A DNA stretch of 45,208 nucleotides, from positions 1-45,208 of the forward strand of contig BJGN01000009.1 of assembly GCA_014190515.1 (NCBI GenBank). Reading direction: 5' to 3'. The stretch comes from Bacteroidota bacterium. GTDB lineage: Bacteria; Bacteroidota; Bacteroidia; Chitinophagales; Saprospiraceae. Below the pieces are notes generated by a model, which had not been told where the DNA came from, searched no databases, and worked only from the letters and a program-made list of their open reading frames with translations. Both the position numbers and the translations under genes were made by a program. How positions within the stretch are numbered: the stretch's first letter is position 1; the number at the start of each line of letters is the position of its first letter. Positions 38,676 to 45,208 of this stretch are shown piece by piece.

Positions 38676-38705
38676 CTTAAGATTATTCATTTTACTTAAG
38701 ATTAT
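38676..38705. repeat. Direct repeat CTTAAGATTAT at the desaturase start
   Basis: The 11-base sequence CTTAAGATTAT occurs at 38676-38686 and again at 38695-38705, a 19-base period. The second copy runs into the ATG of the carotenoid desaturase at 38704. It could be an operator or chance in AT-rich DNA. Confidence 0.4.
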
Positions 38706-40155
38706 GGAAATTGGCATTGTAGGTGCTGGAATTGCGGGATTGGCGGCATCCATTAGAGCCGCTGTAGCTGGTCACAAAGTTACCGTTTTTGAAGTTAATA
38801 GTTATCCAGGGGGAAAACTTACTGCTTTTGAAAAACAAGGTTACCGGTTCGATGCAGGTCCCTCTCTTTTTACTATGCCTCAATATGTGGATGATCTGTT
38901 TATTTTAGCTGGAGAAAATCCTGCAGATCATTTTAAATATATAAGATTGGATCCGGTGTGCAATTACTTTTGGGAAGATGGAACTACCCTGAGTGCTCAT
39001 GCCGATAAGAAAAAATTCAGTAATGAAGCCGCTAAAAAGTTAAATGTACCCGTAGATTATGTACTATCAAGCTTACAAGACAGCGCAGATAAATATGAAG
39101 CAAACGGTCGTATTTTTTTAGAAAAATCACTACACAGATGGTCCACCTGGTTAAATATGCCTGTCTTTAGGGCTTTACTAAAGATACACAAATACGATTT
39201 ATTCTCCTCCATAAATAGGGTAAATGAAAGGTTTGTTAAACACCCAAAGCTAGTTCAACTATTTAACAGATTTGCAACCTATAATGGTTCTGATCCATAC
39301 AGAGCTCCGGGACTACTCACTATCATACCACATTTTGAACATCATATCGGTGCATTTTATCCGGAAAATGGAATGCATAGTATCACCAAAGCTGTTTATG
39401 AACTAGCCCTTAGATTGGGGGTTACTTTTCATTTCAATACAATAGTTGAAGAAATACTAACCAAAAATAAGGTGGTATTTGGCCTAAGAACGGAAGAAAA
39501 AACATACCCATTTGACAGAATAATCTGTAATATGGACGTGTTTTTTGCTTACAAAAAATTACTACCTAAACATTCAAAACCGAATAGGATATTAAAACAG
39601 GAAAGATCCACTTCTGCTATTATTTTTTATTGGGGAATTAAAAAGGTTTTTCCTCAATTGACTATGCATAACCTGTTTTTTTCTGATGATTATCAAAGTG
39701 AGTTTAAATATCTAAAAGAAGGAAAGGTAGCAAAAGATGCCTCTATTTATATAAATCTAACTACTGAACATACGCCCTCCGACGCCCCTGAAGGTTGTCA
39801 AAACTGGTTCGTTATGATAAACGTACCCAGCCAAAGTGCTGATAGTGAACCCATAGATATTGATGCTTTGAGAGAACAAGCTATTGCAAAACTAAGTAGA
39901 ATGCTGGGCGAACAAATTAAACCTCTCATTGAAATGGAAGAAATTTTAAGCCCACAGGAAATAGAATCAAGAACTCAGTCCCATCAAGGTTCATTATACG
40001 GAACAGCTTCCAATAAACCCCTATCTGCCTTTCTACGACATCCAAATTTTTCAAATGAAGTAAAAGGTCTCTATTTTTGTGGCGGAAGCGTTCATCCAGG
40101 TGGAGGTATTCCGTTATGTCTTTTATCAGCAAAGATTGCTGTAGAGTTACTGTAA
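38704..40155 (+). CDS. Carotenoid desaturase, CrtI/CrtD family
   Basis: 483 residues. FAD/NAD(P)-binding motif GIVGAGIAGLAASIRAAVAGHKVTVFE begins at about residue 4, followed by PGGKLTAF. The C-terminal signature GGSVHPGGGIPLCLLSAK is that of CrtI-type desaturases. The stretch YRFDAGPSLFTMPQYVDDLF resembles hydroxycarotenoid 3,4-desaturase (CrtD) of Bacteroidota, while Bacteroidota CrtI tends to read FDMGPSWYWMPDVF; on that memory I lean to CrtD. It would introduce a double bond in a pigment chain. CrtZ follows by 43 bases; crtB is not present. It is clearly separate from the histidine kinase upstream. Confidence 0.82.
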   Translation: MEIGIVGAGIAGLAASIRAAVAGHKVTVFEVNSYPGGKLTAFEKQGYRFDAGPSLFTMPQYVDDLFILAGENPADHFKYIRLDPVCNYFWEDGTTLSAHADKKKFSNEAAKKLNVPVDYVLSSLQDSADKYEANGRIFLEKSLHRWSTWLNMPVFRALLKIHKYDLFSSINRVNERFVKHPKLVQLFNRFATYNGSDPYRAPGLLTIIPHFEHHIGAFYPENGMHSITKAVYELALRLGVTFHFNTIVEEILTKNKVVFGLRTEEKTYPFDRIICNMDVFFAYKKLLPKHSKPNRILKQERSTSAIIFYWGIKKVFPQLTMHNLFFSDDYQSEFKYLKEGKVAKDASIYINLTTEHTPSDAPEGCQNWFVMINVPSQSADSEPIDIDALREQAIAKLSRMLGEQIKPLIEMEEILSPQEIESRTQSHQGSLYGTASNKPLSAFLRHPNFSNEVKGLYFCGGSVHPGGGIPLCLLSAKIAVELL

Positions 40156-40169
40156 GATTTAATAATCCT

Positions 40170-40177
40170 TATCTTTG
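40170..40177 (+). promoter_or_regulatory. Promoter -7 element before crtZ
   Basis: TATCTTTG matches TAnnTTTG exactly, 21 bases before the ATG at 40199. Its TTG supplies the formal upstream start codon (40175), which therefore is probably not used. CrtZ may thus have a promoter of its own besides read-through from the desaturase gene. Confidence 0.5.
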
Positions 40178-40198
40178 ACAATAAATAAACCAAAATTA

Positions 40199-40675
40199 AT
40201 GATGACTTACCTTATACCTGCTTTAATTGTACTTATCACTGTAATAAGTATGGAAATGGTTGCCTGGTTGGCGCATAAATATTTAATGCATGGATTTTTG
40301 TGGATTTGGCATGAGGATCATCACCAACCTGACCTGGAAGGTGATAAGTTTTTCCAGAAAAATGATTTATTTTTTCTGGTTTTTGCCATTCCCAGTGCAG
40401 CATCTTATATCATCGGTCTGAGTACGCCACATACCTGGTTATTGTATGTAGGCATCGGTATATCTATCTATGGGGTCATTTACTTTTTAATTCACGATGT
40501 TTACATACATCAACGATTCTCCTGGTTTAAACAGTTAGACAATCCATACTCCAGAGCCATTTTACGAGCACATGGAGCACATCACGCGCACACGGGAAAA
40601 GAAGCAGGAGAATCTTTTGGATTACTGTTAGTGTCCTCAAAATATTTTTTAAAAAGAAATAAAAAAGAACAATAA
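40199..40675 (+). CDS. crtZ: Beta-carotene hydroxylase
   Basis: 158 residues with about four membrane helices. The di-iron His clusters of the fatty-acid hydroxylase superfamily are all present: HKYLMH (26-31), HEDHH (38-42), HDVYIHQRF and HGAHHAHTGKEAGESFG. This is the CrtZ form that adds 3-hydroxyl groups to beta-ionone rings. ATG 40199 is chosen; the frame continues to TTG 40175 inside a promoter element, and ATG 40202 is equally possible. The gene lies 43 bases after the desaturase and 15 bases before the next gene. Confidence 0.93.
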   Translation: MMTYLIPALIVLITVISMEMVAWLAHKYLMHGFLWIWHEDHHQPDLEGDKFFQKNDLFFLVFAIPSAASYIIGLSTPHTWLLYVGIGISIYGVIYFLIHDVYIHQRFSWFKQLDNPYSRAILRAHGAHHAHTGKEAGESFGLLLVSSKYFLKRNKKEQ

Positions 40676-40690
40676 TTAAACGGATCTAAA

Positions 40691-41242
40691 GTGGCATCTA
40701 AATTTTTTGAAGCAATAACCAATACCTTTCAAACACCCTTGCCTCAGGCAAACGACTTGGATAAATATTTGGAAGAGATGCTTCCCATGTTAGAAGGATA
40801 TGGTGAAAATTTAGACCAGGAAGCTTTGTATTTAGAACATCCCTGGTTAGAATTTCGGGATGATGACTATTTTCATGAATCTATTTTACATTTTTTCAAT
40901 CCAAATGAAGAATACCTAAGTTCCATAAATGGCGAAGTATCGTTTGGTTTATGGAGAAAAATGAATCAGGGGAAAAAACTTTTGATTGAAAATGGGGAGG
41001 GAAGACTATATGAGCTTGCCTTTTTAGATTCAAACTTCTTCATATTAAAAATACACGGAGATAATAGTCCCCTAGGTAAATCAAGATTTTTATTTTTGGT
41101 TAAGGAAGAAGTTGGAAAAAAATTAGATTGGAAAGACGCTATTGAATTATTACATCGCAGTTATAAAAACGGCGGTGGAAATTTATTTCAAATTATACTT
41201 GTCATTCTAGCTATATTACTATTAATCATTTTATTTATTTAA
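40691..41242 (+). CDS. Unknown acidic protein with C-terminal membrane anchor
   Basis: 183 residues from GTG 40691. It is acidic and mostly soluble (EEMLPMLEGYGENLDQEALYL), with a probable beta region (GEVSFGLWRKMNQGKKLLIENGEGRLYELAFLD) and a single C-terminal helix, about 163-183 (LFQIILVILAILLLIILFI), so it is probably tail-anchored with the bulk in the cytosol. I do not recognise the family. The 15-base gap after crtZ suggests cotranscription, but nothing else ties it to carotenoids. No Cys or obvious catalytic motif is seen. Confidence 0.65.
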   Translation: MASKFFEAITNTFQTPLPQANDLDKYLEEMLPMLEGYGENLDQEALYLEHPWLEFRDDDYFHESILHFFNPNEEYLSSINGEVSFGLWRKMNQGKKLLIENGEGRLYELAFLDSNFFILKIHGDNSPLGKSRFLFLVKEEVGKKLDWKDAIELLHRSYKNGGGNLFQIILVILAILLLIILFI

Positions 41243-41391
41243 GCACGAATCAAAAAGGGAGCTGTCTAAAAAGGCTTGATGTATTAATATTAGTAAACGA
41301 TTTTTACATGCCCTTACACCAGAAGGGTCACATGTCTATTTTGCCCCATTCTTGGCTTGAAATTATTTACGCGGCAGCTAGTTATTTTATT

Positions 41392-41418
41392 TAGGATTTG
41401 TAGGATTTCTAGGATTAC
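41392..41418 (+). repeat. 9-base tandem repeat, three copies
   Basis: TAGGATTTG, TAGGATTTC and TAGGATTAC follow one another directly. Similar TAGGATT tracts are common in intergenic DNA of Bacteroidota, from memory; no function is known. Confidence 0.6.
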
Positions 41419-41481
41419 CCATAACTTCGTTGGTTTGATTCGGAAGGTTATTATTAAATGGTACTTTCATTGCTCGGCCCC

Positions 41482-41506
41482 TCGCCGATGCGTTAAGCAT
41501 CGGCGA
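41482..41506. repeat. GC-rich perfect inverted repeat
   Basis: TCGCCGATGC (41482-41491) pairs with GCATCGGCGA (41497-41506) around the loop GTTAA. It stands out from the AT-rich surroundings. There is no T-run, so it is more like a REP-type or protein-binding palindrome than a terminator. A function is not known. Confidence 0.75.
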
Positions 41507-41528
41507 AAAGAAGTGTTTAAATTAGCAT

Positions 41529-41559
41529 AAAAAAAGAGGCTATCTATTAAAACAGCCTC
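41529..41559 (-). terminator. Intrinsic terminator of the nqr operon
   Basis: On the minus strand, downstream of the nqrF stop, the stem GAGGCT/AGCCTC (41554-41559 with 41536-41541) is followed by seven T (the A-run 41529-41535 on the plus strand). Position and shape fit a rho-independent terminator. Confidence 0.7.
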
Positions 41560-41585
41560 CCCTTTCACTATTCAAAAATATAAAA

Positions 41586-42911
41586 TTAACTACCAAAGTC
41601 GTCAAAAGCTACATTTTCATCGGGAACTCCCATATTTGAAAGCATATTTTGAACGGCAGAAAGCATCAAAGGTGGTCCGCATAGATAGTATTCGATTTCT
41701 TCCGGCTCTGGATGATTCTTTAAGTAATTATCCATAACCACGTTATGAATAAATCCAGTTAAACCTGTCCAGTTATCCTCTGGCATAGGTTCAGATAGAG
41801 CAATATGAAAGGAAAAATTAGGAAACTCTTTTTCAATATTTCTAAAATCATCTATGTAAAAAAGTTCTTTTAATGAACGACCACCATACCAATAAGAAAC
41901 TTTTCTATTTGATTTCAAAGTATGAAATAAGTGAAAAATATGAGATCTCAACGGAGCCATACCAGCACCTCCTCCAATATAAATCATTTCCTTTTCAGTT
42001 GGCTTTATAAAAAACTCACCATAAGGACCAGATATAGTAGCCTTATCCCCTTTATTTAGACCAAAAACATAAGAAGAACAGACACCTGGATTTAATTTCA
42101 TCCAACCATTTGCTGCTCTATCCCACGGCGGAGTAGCTATACGAATATTCAACATCACAATATTTCCTTCAGCAGGATGATTGGCCATTGAATAGGCACG
42201 GAACTGTTCCTCCTTATTCACCATTTTAAGACTCCATAAGTTAAACTTATCCCATTCCTCTTTAAAAACATCAGGTTTTTTACCCATTTTAGGATGAGAG
42301 GTGATATCAAAATTTTTGAAATCTACTTCAATTTTAGGTACATCAATTTGGATGTAACCACCTGATTCGAAATCTAAAGTTTCACCTTCCGGAAGTTTAA
42401 CTACAAATTCTTTAATAAAAGTAGCGACGTTGTAATTGGATACCACTTCACACTCCCACTTTTTGATGCCAAAAATTTCCTCTGGAATATGGATTTCCAT
42501 ATCCTGGCGAACCTTTACCTGACAAGCAAGACGCTTATGTTCAGCTACTTCCTTTCTAGTCAAGTGATTTAATTCAGTAGGAAGCACATCACCACCACCA
42601 CTTGGAACGTGGCACTCACACATAGCGCAAGTTCCACCTCCACCACAAGCAGATGGTAAGAAAATATTATTATCTGCTAAGGAAGAAAGCAGAGAACTAC
42701 CTTGTTTAACAAAAAGAGGAGCATCCTCATTACCATTAATTATTATTTTCACATCACCTTGAGCCACCAGTTTTTGGCGAGCTACTATGAGCATCAGTGA
42801 GAGGGCTAGAATAACCAACGTAAAAACGAAGGTAGCCATCAATATCGTCTGAAGACCGGCAAGGAAGAGAAAAGAATTAGAAGTCATCAAAACCATAAAA
42901 CTTGAAAACAT
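41586..42911 (-). CDS. nqrF: Na+-translocating NADH:quinone reductase subunit F
   Basis: 441 residues. An N-terminal membrane helix (about 20-45) is followed by a [2Fe-2S] ferredoxin domain with C89, C95, C98 and C130 ([13 protein letters not shown] and LACQVKV; C-x5-C-x2-C-x31-C). C100 is an extra Cys. The FAD domain has [10 protein letters not shown] and the NADH domain [12 protein letters not shown] and [13 protein letters not shown]. This subunit takes electrons from NADH into the NQR complex, which pumps sodium out. It is the last gene of the operon, 9 bases after nqrE, and is followed by a terminator. Confidence 0.97.
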   Translation of the reverse strand: MFSSFMVLMTSNSFLFLAGLQTILMATFVFTLVILALSLMLIVARQKLVAQGDVKIIINGNEDAPLFVKQGSSLLSSLADNNIFLPSACGGGGTCAMCECHVPSGGGDVLPTELNHLTRKEVAEHKRLACQVKVRQDMEIHIPEEIFGIKKWECEVVSNYNVATFIKEFVVKLPEGETLDFESGGYIQIDVPKIEVDFKNFDITSHPKMGKKPDVFKEEWDKFNLWSLKMVNKEEQFRAYSMANHPAEGNIVMLNIRIATPPWDRAANGWMKLNPGVCSSYVFGLNKGDKATISGPYGEFFIKPTEKEMIYIGGGAGMAPLRSHIFHLFHTLKSNRKVSYWYGGRSLKELFYIDDFRNIEKEFPNFSFHIALSEPMPEDNWTGLTGFIHNVVMDNYLKNHPEPEEIEYYLCGPPLMLSAVQNMLSNMGVPDENVAFDDFGS

Positions 42912-42920
42912 AGCTTTTGT

Positions 42921-43529
42921 TTATTTTGTGAAGGCTGCAGGATCAATTCCCATTAAACTCATAAATGCCATACCCATCAGACCGGTCAATATGAACGCCA
43001 TACCTAAACCACGTAGAGCAGGAGGAACATTTGAATATTGAATTTTTTCACGAATAGCTGCTAATGCCACGATGGCAAGAAACCAGCCAAAACCGCCACC
43101 CAAACCGAAGGCAACAGATTTTGTGAGATCCAATTCTCTTGATATCATAAAAAGTGAACCACCAAGAATAGCACAGTTCACCGTAATTAGCGGCAAGAAA
43201 ATACCTAAGGCATTGTAAAGAGAAGGAGAAAATTTTTCAACTACCATTTCAACAAGCTGCACTAAGGCGGCAATAACGGCAATGAACAAAATGAATCTTA
43301 GAAAAGTCAAATCCATTCCAAAGAAACCCGTTTCTTTAAGCAGATATTCGTTAATTAACCAATTCATAGGCATTGTAATGCCAAGTACAAAAATAACAGC
43401 TACACCTAACCCCAATGCTGTTTTAACCGATTTGGAAACAGCGAGATAGGAACACATGCCAAGAAAATAGGAAAGAATCATATTTTCAATGAAGGCTGTT
43501 TTTATGAAAACATTTAGAAAATCGCCCAT
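42921..43529 (-). CDS. nqrE: Na+-NQR subunit E
   Basis: 202 residues and six membrane helices. C26 ([11 protein letters not shown]) and C119 ([10 protein letters not shown]) lie at the places of the Cys pair that, with those of NqrD, hold the intramembrane iron-sulfur centre. Inverted-repeat relation to NqrD is visible in the matching CSxLAxS motifs. Length is normal. It begins 39 bases after the nqrD stop. Confidence 0.96.
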   Translation of the reverse strand: MGDFLNVFIKTAFIENMILSYFLGMCSYLAVSKSVKTALGLGVAVIFVLGITMPMNWLINEYLLKETGFFGMDLTFLRFILFIAVIAALVQLVEMVVEKFSPSLYNALGIFLPLITVNCAILGGSLFMISRELDLTKSVAFGLGGGFGWFLAIVALAAIREKIQYSNVPPALRGLGMAFILTGLMGMAFMSLMGIDPAAFTK

Positions 43530-43568
43530 TTTATTTCTTTTATTTTAAGGGGAATAAATGACTGAAAC

Positions 43569-44285
43569 TTAGGATATATCTACTAATTTTGGATTAATCG
43601 TTCTATGAATCCAAATTAATATACCTATAATAAACAAAGCAGCTGCCGGAAGAACCATAAGATTATTATTTGCATACCAACCGAACATAGTACTCGTTGT
43701 AGTATCTATTAAGTAAGTTGCGTTGTTTCCAATAATCTTTATTTCAACTGGACTTCCAGCGAATAAGGTACCTTTTCCTAAAATCTCCCTAATTATAGCC
43801 ACTATCACCAAAATAGCTCCATAACCAAGACCATTTCCTATGCCATCCAGAAAAGAACGCCAGGGTTTATTTGCCATAGCATACGCTTCAAGTCTTCCCA
43901 TTACAATACAATTGGTAATAATTAAACCAATGTAAACAGATAATTGCTTCCAGATTGGGAAATTAAGTGCTTTTAGTGCAAGTTCCACTATGGTAACTAA
44001 AGTTGCAATTATAACAAGTTGTACGATCATCCTAACCTGCTTTGGTATATACTCCCTAACCAGAGAGGTAAAATAATTTGAAAAAGCAGTAACGAGAGTA
44101 ACAGAAATGGCCATAACTATTGATGGGTAAACCAACGATGTAATAGCCAAGGAGGAGCAAACTCCCAAAATTTGAACTGTAACAGGATTATTGTCCATTA
44201 AAGGGTCCAACAACAATTTTTTTTCCTTGGGACCGAAGAAAGGTTCCTTTTCCTCGATTTTAACTTTTTCTAATATCTCTGCCAT
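43569..44285 (-). CDS. nqrD: Na+-NQR subunit D
   Basis: 238 residues, with six membrane helices. C43 (GVCSSLAITS) and C126 (ITNCIVMGRLEAYAM) match the metal-binding Cys pair. The first 25 or so residues (MAEILEKVKIEEKEPFFGPKE) form a charged extension relative to the Vibrio protein of about 210 residues; the rest follows the family. It starts 29 bases after nqrC. Confidence 0.95.
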   Translation of the reverse strand: MAEILEKVKIEEKEPFFGPKEKKLLLDPLMDNNPVTVQILGVCSSLAITSLVYPSIVMAISVTLVTAFSNYFTSLVREYIPKQVRMIVQLVIIATLVTIVELALKALNFPIWKQLSVYIGLIITNCIVMGRLEAYAMANKPWRSFLDGIGNGLGYGAILVIVAIIREILGKGTLFAGSPVEIKIIGNNATYLIDTTTSTMFGWYANNNLMVLPAAALFIIGILIWIHRTINPKLVDIS

Positions 44286-44314
44286 ATTTCAGAATATTTA
44301 TTAGTGAATTTAAC

Positions 44315-45043
44315 TTATTTGTTTTCAATTGATTCAATATAAGGTAAATAGTATGAGATTCCTCTTTGAAGCATTTCGCTAACACCATCTCCCGTGATGG
44401 TTGCACCAGAAATACCATCTACTTCATACAATTTGTCCTGACTGCCTCCTTTTTTGACTAAAATGGCTACTTCACCATCCCTAAAGATTTGTTTACCTAC
44501 AAATTGACCAGGAAAGGCAGGGTTGTCCTTAATTTCAGCCCCTAAACCTGGAGTTTCACCTTTATGGTCAAATGTAACTCCCGCAATAGTGTTCAAATCT
44601 GATTTTACGGCAATATTTCCCCATATCTCATCCCATAATCCACTTCCACGGACACTTAGGATATAAAATTTTTCTTTATCGTTTTTGAATACAAATAAAG
44701 GTAGTAACCTTTCCCCTTCGGGCTTCTTTTTTTCTACTGCTAAATCTATTTTTTCAGCAAGCATTTTCGGAACAACTTCTCCCTTCTGATTAATGACAAC
44801 CTGCTCAACTTGTTCATTAAACATTTTTAACACTTGATCATCTGATAAGTCCGTTACACTTAAACCATTGCCCAAATATTCATTAACGGTTAATAATATA
44901 GATCTCTTATTAAAAATCTCTTCATTTTTGGTAGAAGCAGACATAGTAATTTCTCTCATGCCAGCCAAAGAAACAGCTGCAACAACGGTCATTATAATGA
45001 TGAAGGTAATGATATATTTATTACTACTTTCCATAAGATTCAT
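44315..45043 (-). CDS. nqrC: Na+-NQR subunit C
   Basis: 242 residues. One N-terminal helix (IITFIIIMTVVAAVSLAG) anchors a periplasmic FMN domain. The FMN is covalently joined to Thr in the motif DGISGAT, here T215. Further family sequence is GLWDEIWGNIAVKSDLNTIAGVTFDHKGETPGLGAEI in about residues 136-171. ATG 45043 is 23 bases after the nqrB stop. Confidence 0.96.
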   Translation of the reverse strand: MNLMESSNKYIITFIIIMTVVAAVSLAGMREITMSASTKNEEIFNKRSILLTVNEYLGNGLSVTDLSDDQVLKMFNEQVEQVVINQKGEVVPKMLAEKIDLAVEKKKPEGERLLPLFVFKNDKEKFYILSVRGSGLWDEIWGNIAVKSDLNTIAGVTFDHKGETPGLGAEIKDNPAFPGQFVGKQIFRDGEVAILVKKGGSQDKLYEVDGISGATITGDGVSEMLQRGISYYLPYIESIENK

Positions 45044-45066
45044 TTTTGGTTTTTAATATTAAAATC

Positions 45067-45208
45067 TCAAGAATTTGCCAGCTTGGTTAATCTTGATTTC
45101 CTCCTAGAAATATGTCCTTCAACCACAAAATGATCGATGAGCGGAGCAAATACATTCATAAAAAGAATAGCAAGCATCCAACCTTCCGGATAGGCAGGAT
45201 TTAACACA
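45067..45208 (-). CDS. nqrB: Na+-NQR subunit B, C-terminal end
   Basis: Only the last 46 codons are in the window, ending at TGA (45067-45069). They read [34 protein letters not shown], in the frame that matches the last helix of NqrB. The riboflavin and FMN sites lie upstream, outside the window. nqrA would be expected before it. Confidence 0.93.
   Translation of the reverse strand, partial: VLNPAYPEGWMLAILFMNVFAPLIDHFVVEGHISRRKSRLTKLANS

Larger units (their letters stand above)
41243..41585. other. Gene-free stretch with hairpins and short repeats
   Basis: This 343-base gap between the unknown protein and nqrF has no open frame of note. It holds AAAGGGAGCTGTCTAAAA near 41255-41273, a hairpin CCCTT/AAGGG (41311-41315, 41323-41327) between two CATG, a 9-base TAGGATTTN unit three times (41392-41418), the GC-rich perfect hairpin at 41482-41506, and the nqr terminator. 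The far end read on the minus strand (AAAGGGGAGGCTGTTTTAA) resembles the near end, as in a decayed mobile element. That reading is tentative. Confidence 0.5.

Noticed and set aside
41586-42911. Extra Cys (C100) beside the iron-sulfur site of NqrF as a novel cluster
   Set aside because: The four standard ligands are intact at normal spacing, and a further Cys close by is likely a lineage variation.

Overview
The window is AT-rich chromosomal DNA from a member of the Bacteroidota. The evidence is a SusC/RagA-type TonB receptor, a type IX secretion 'Plug' protein, DUF4105, DUF4197 and DUF2279 proteins, a Na+-translocating NADH:quinone reductase (NQR) operon, and promoters of the form TAnnTTTG. 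A planctomycete-type cytochrome/DUF1501 cluster and carotenoid genes would suit a free-living aerobe, possibly of the Saprospiria or Cytophagia; that placement is inference. No tRNA, rRNA, CRISPR array, intact insertion sequence or phage gene was seen.

Layout. 1-2757 (-): 5' part of a SusC-like receptor, cut by the window edge. 2885-5154 (+): a 2-oxoglutarate/Fe(II) dioxygenase and a secreted alpha/beta hydrolase, closed by a strong two-way hairpin. 5231-9401: housekeeping genes (phosphohexomutase, pcm, tadA, guaB). 9438-14291 (+): T9SS Plug, a TolC/MFP efflux pair with no inner-membrane pump beside it, and a DUF2064 transferase. 14297-16694: small secreted protein, bacilliredoxin, pdxH and DUF4197. 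16782-20417: P1 peptidase, MobA-like transferase, DUF2279, RimK-like ligase. 20513-24770: UMF1 transporter overlapping a DUF4105/Lnb-like gene, an Rpn-type PD-(D/E)XK nuclease with a tandem-repeat coiled-coil tail, and a HAD phosphatase. 24807-29803: dicarboxylate/amino-acid symporter, a 51-residue membrane protein and dnaE. 29821-35791 (-): PSCyt1/DUF1549/DUF1553, DUF1501 and DUF2231/cytochrome/chitobiase-fold proteins, running into dnaE. 35912-38635 (+): large orphan histidine kinase. 38704-41242 (+): CrtD/CrtI-type carotenoid desaturase, CrtZ hydroxylase and an unknown tail-anchored protein. 41243-41585: the only long gene-free stretch, holding hairpins and short repeats. 41586-45208 (-): nqrF, nqrE, nqrD, nqrC and the end of nqrB, with a terminator after nqrF.

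Most of the window is conserved core and common accessory genes. I do not see a clear new defence or mobile system. The places most worth a second look are the repeat-rich gap at 41243-41585, the variable-repeat tail of the Rpn nuclease, the cytochrome/DUF1501 cluster beside dnaE, the chained start codons at 3855-3873, and the 40691-41242 protein of unknown family.
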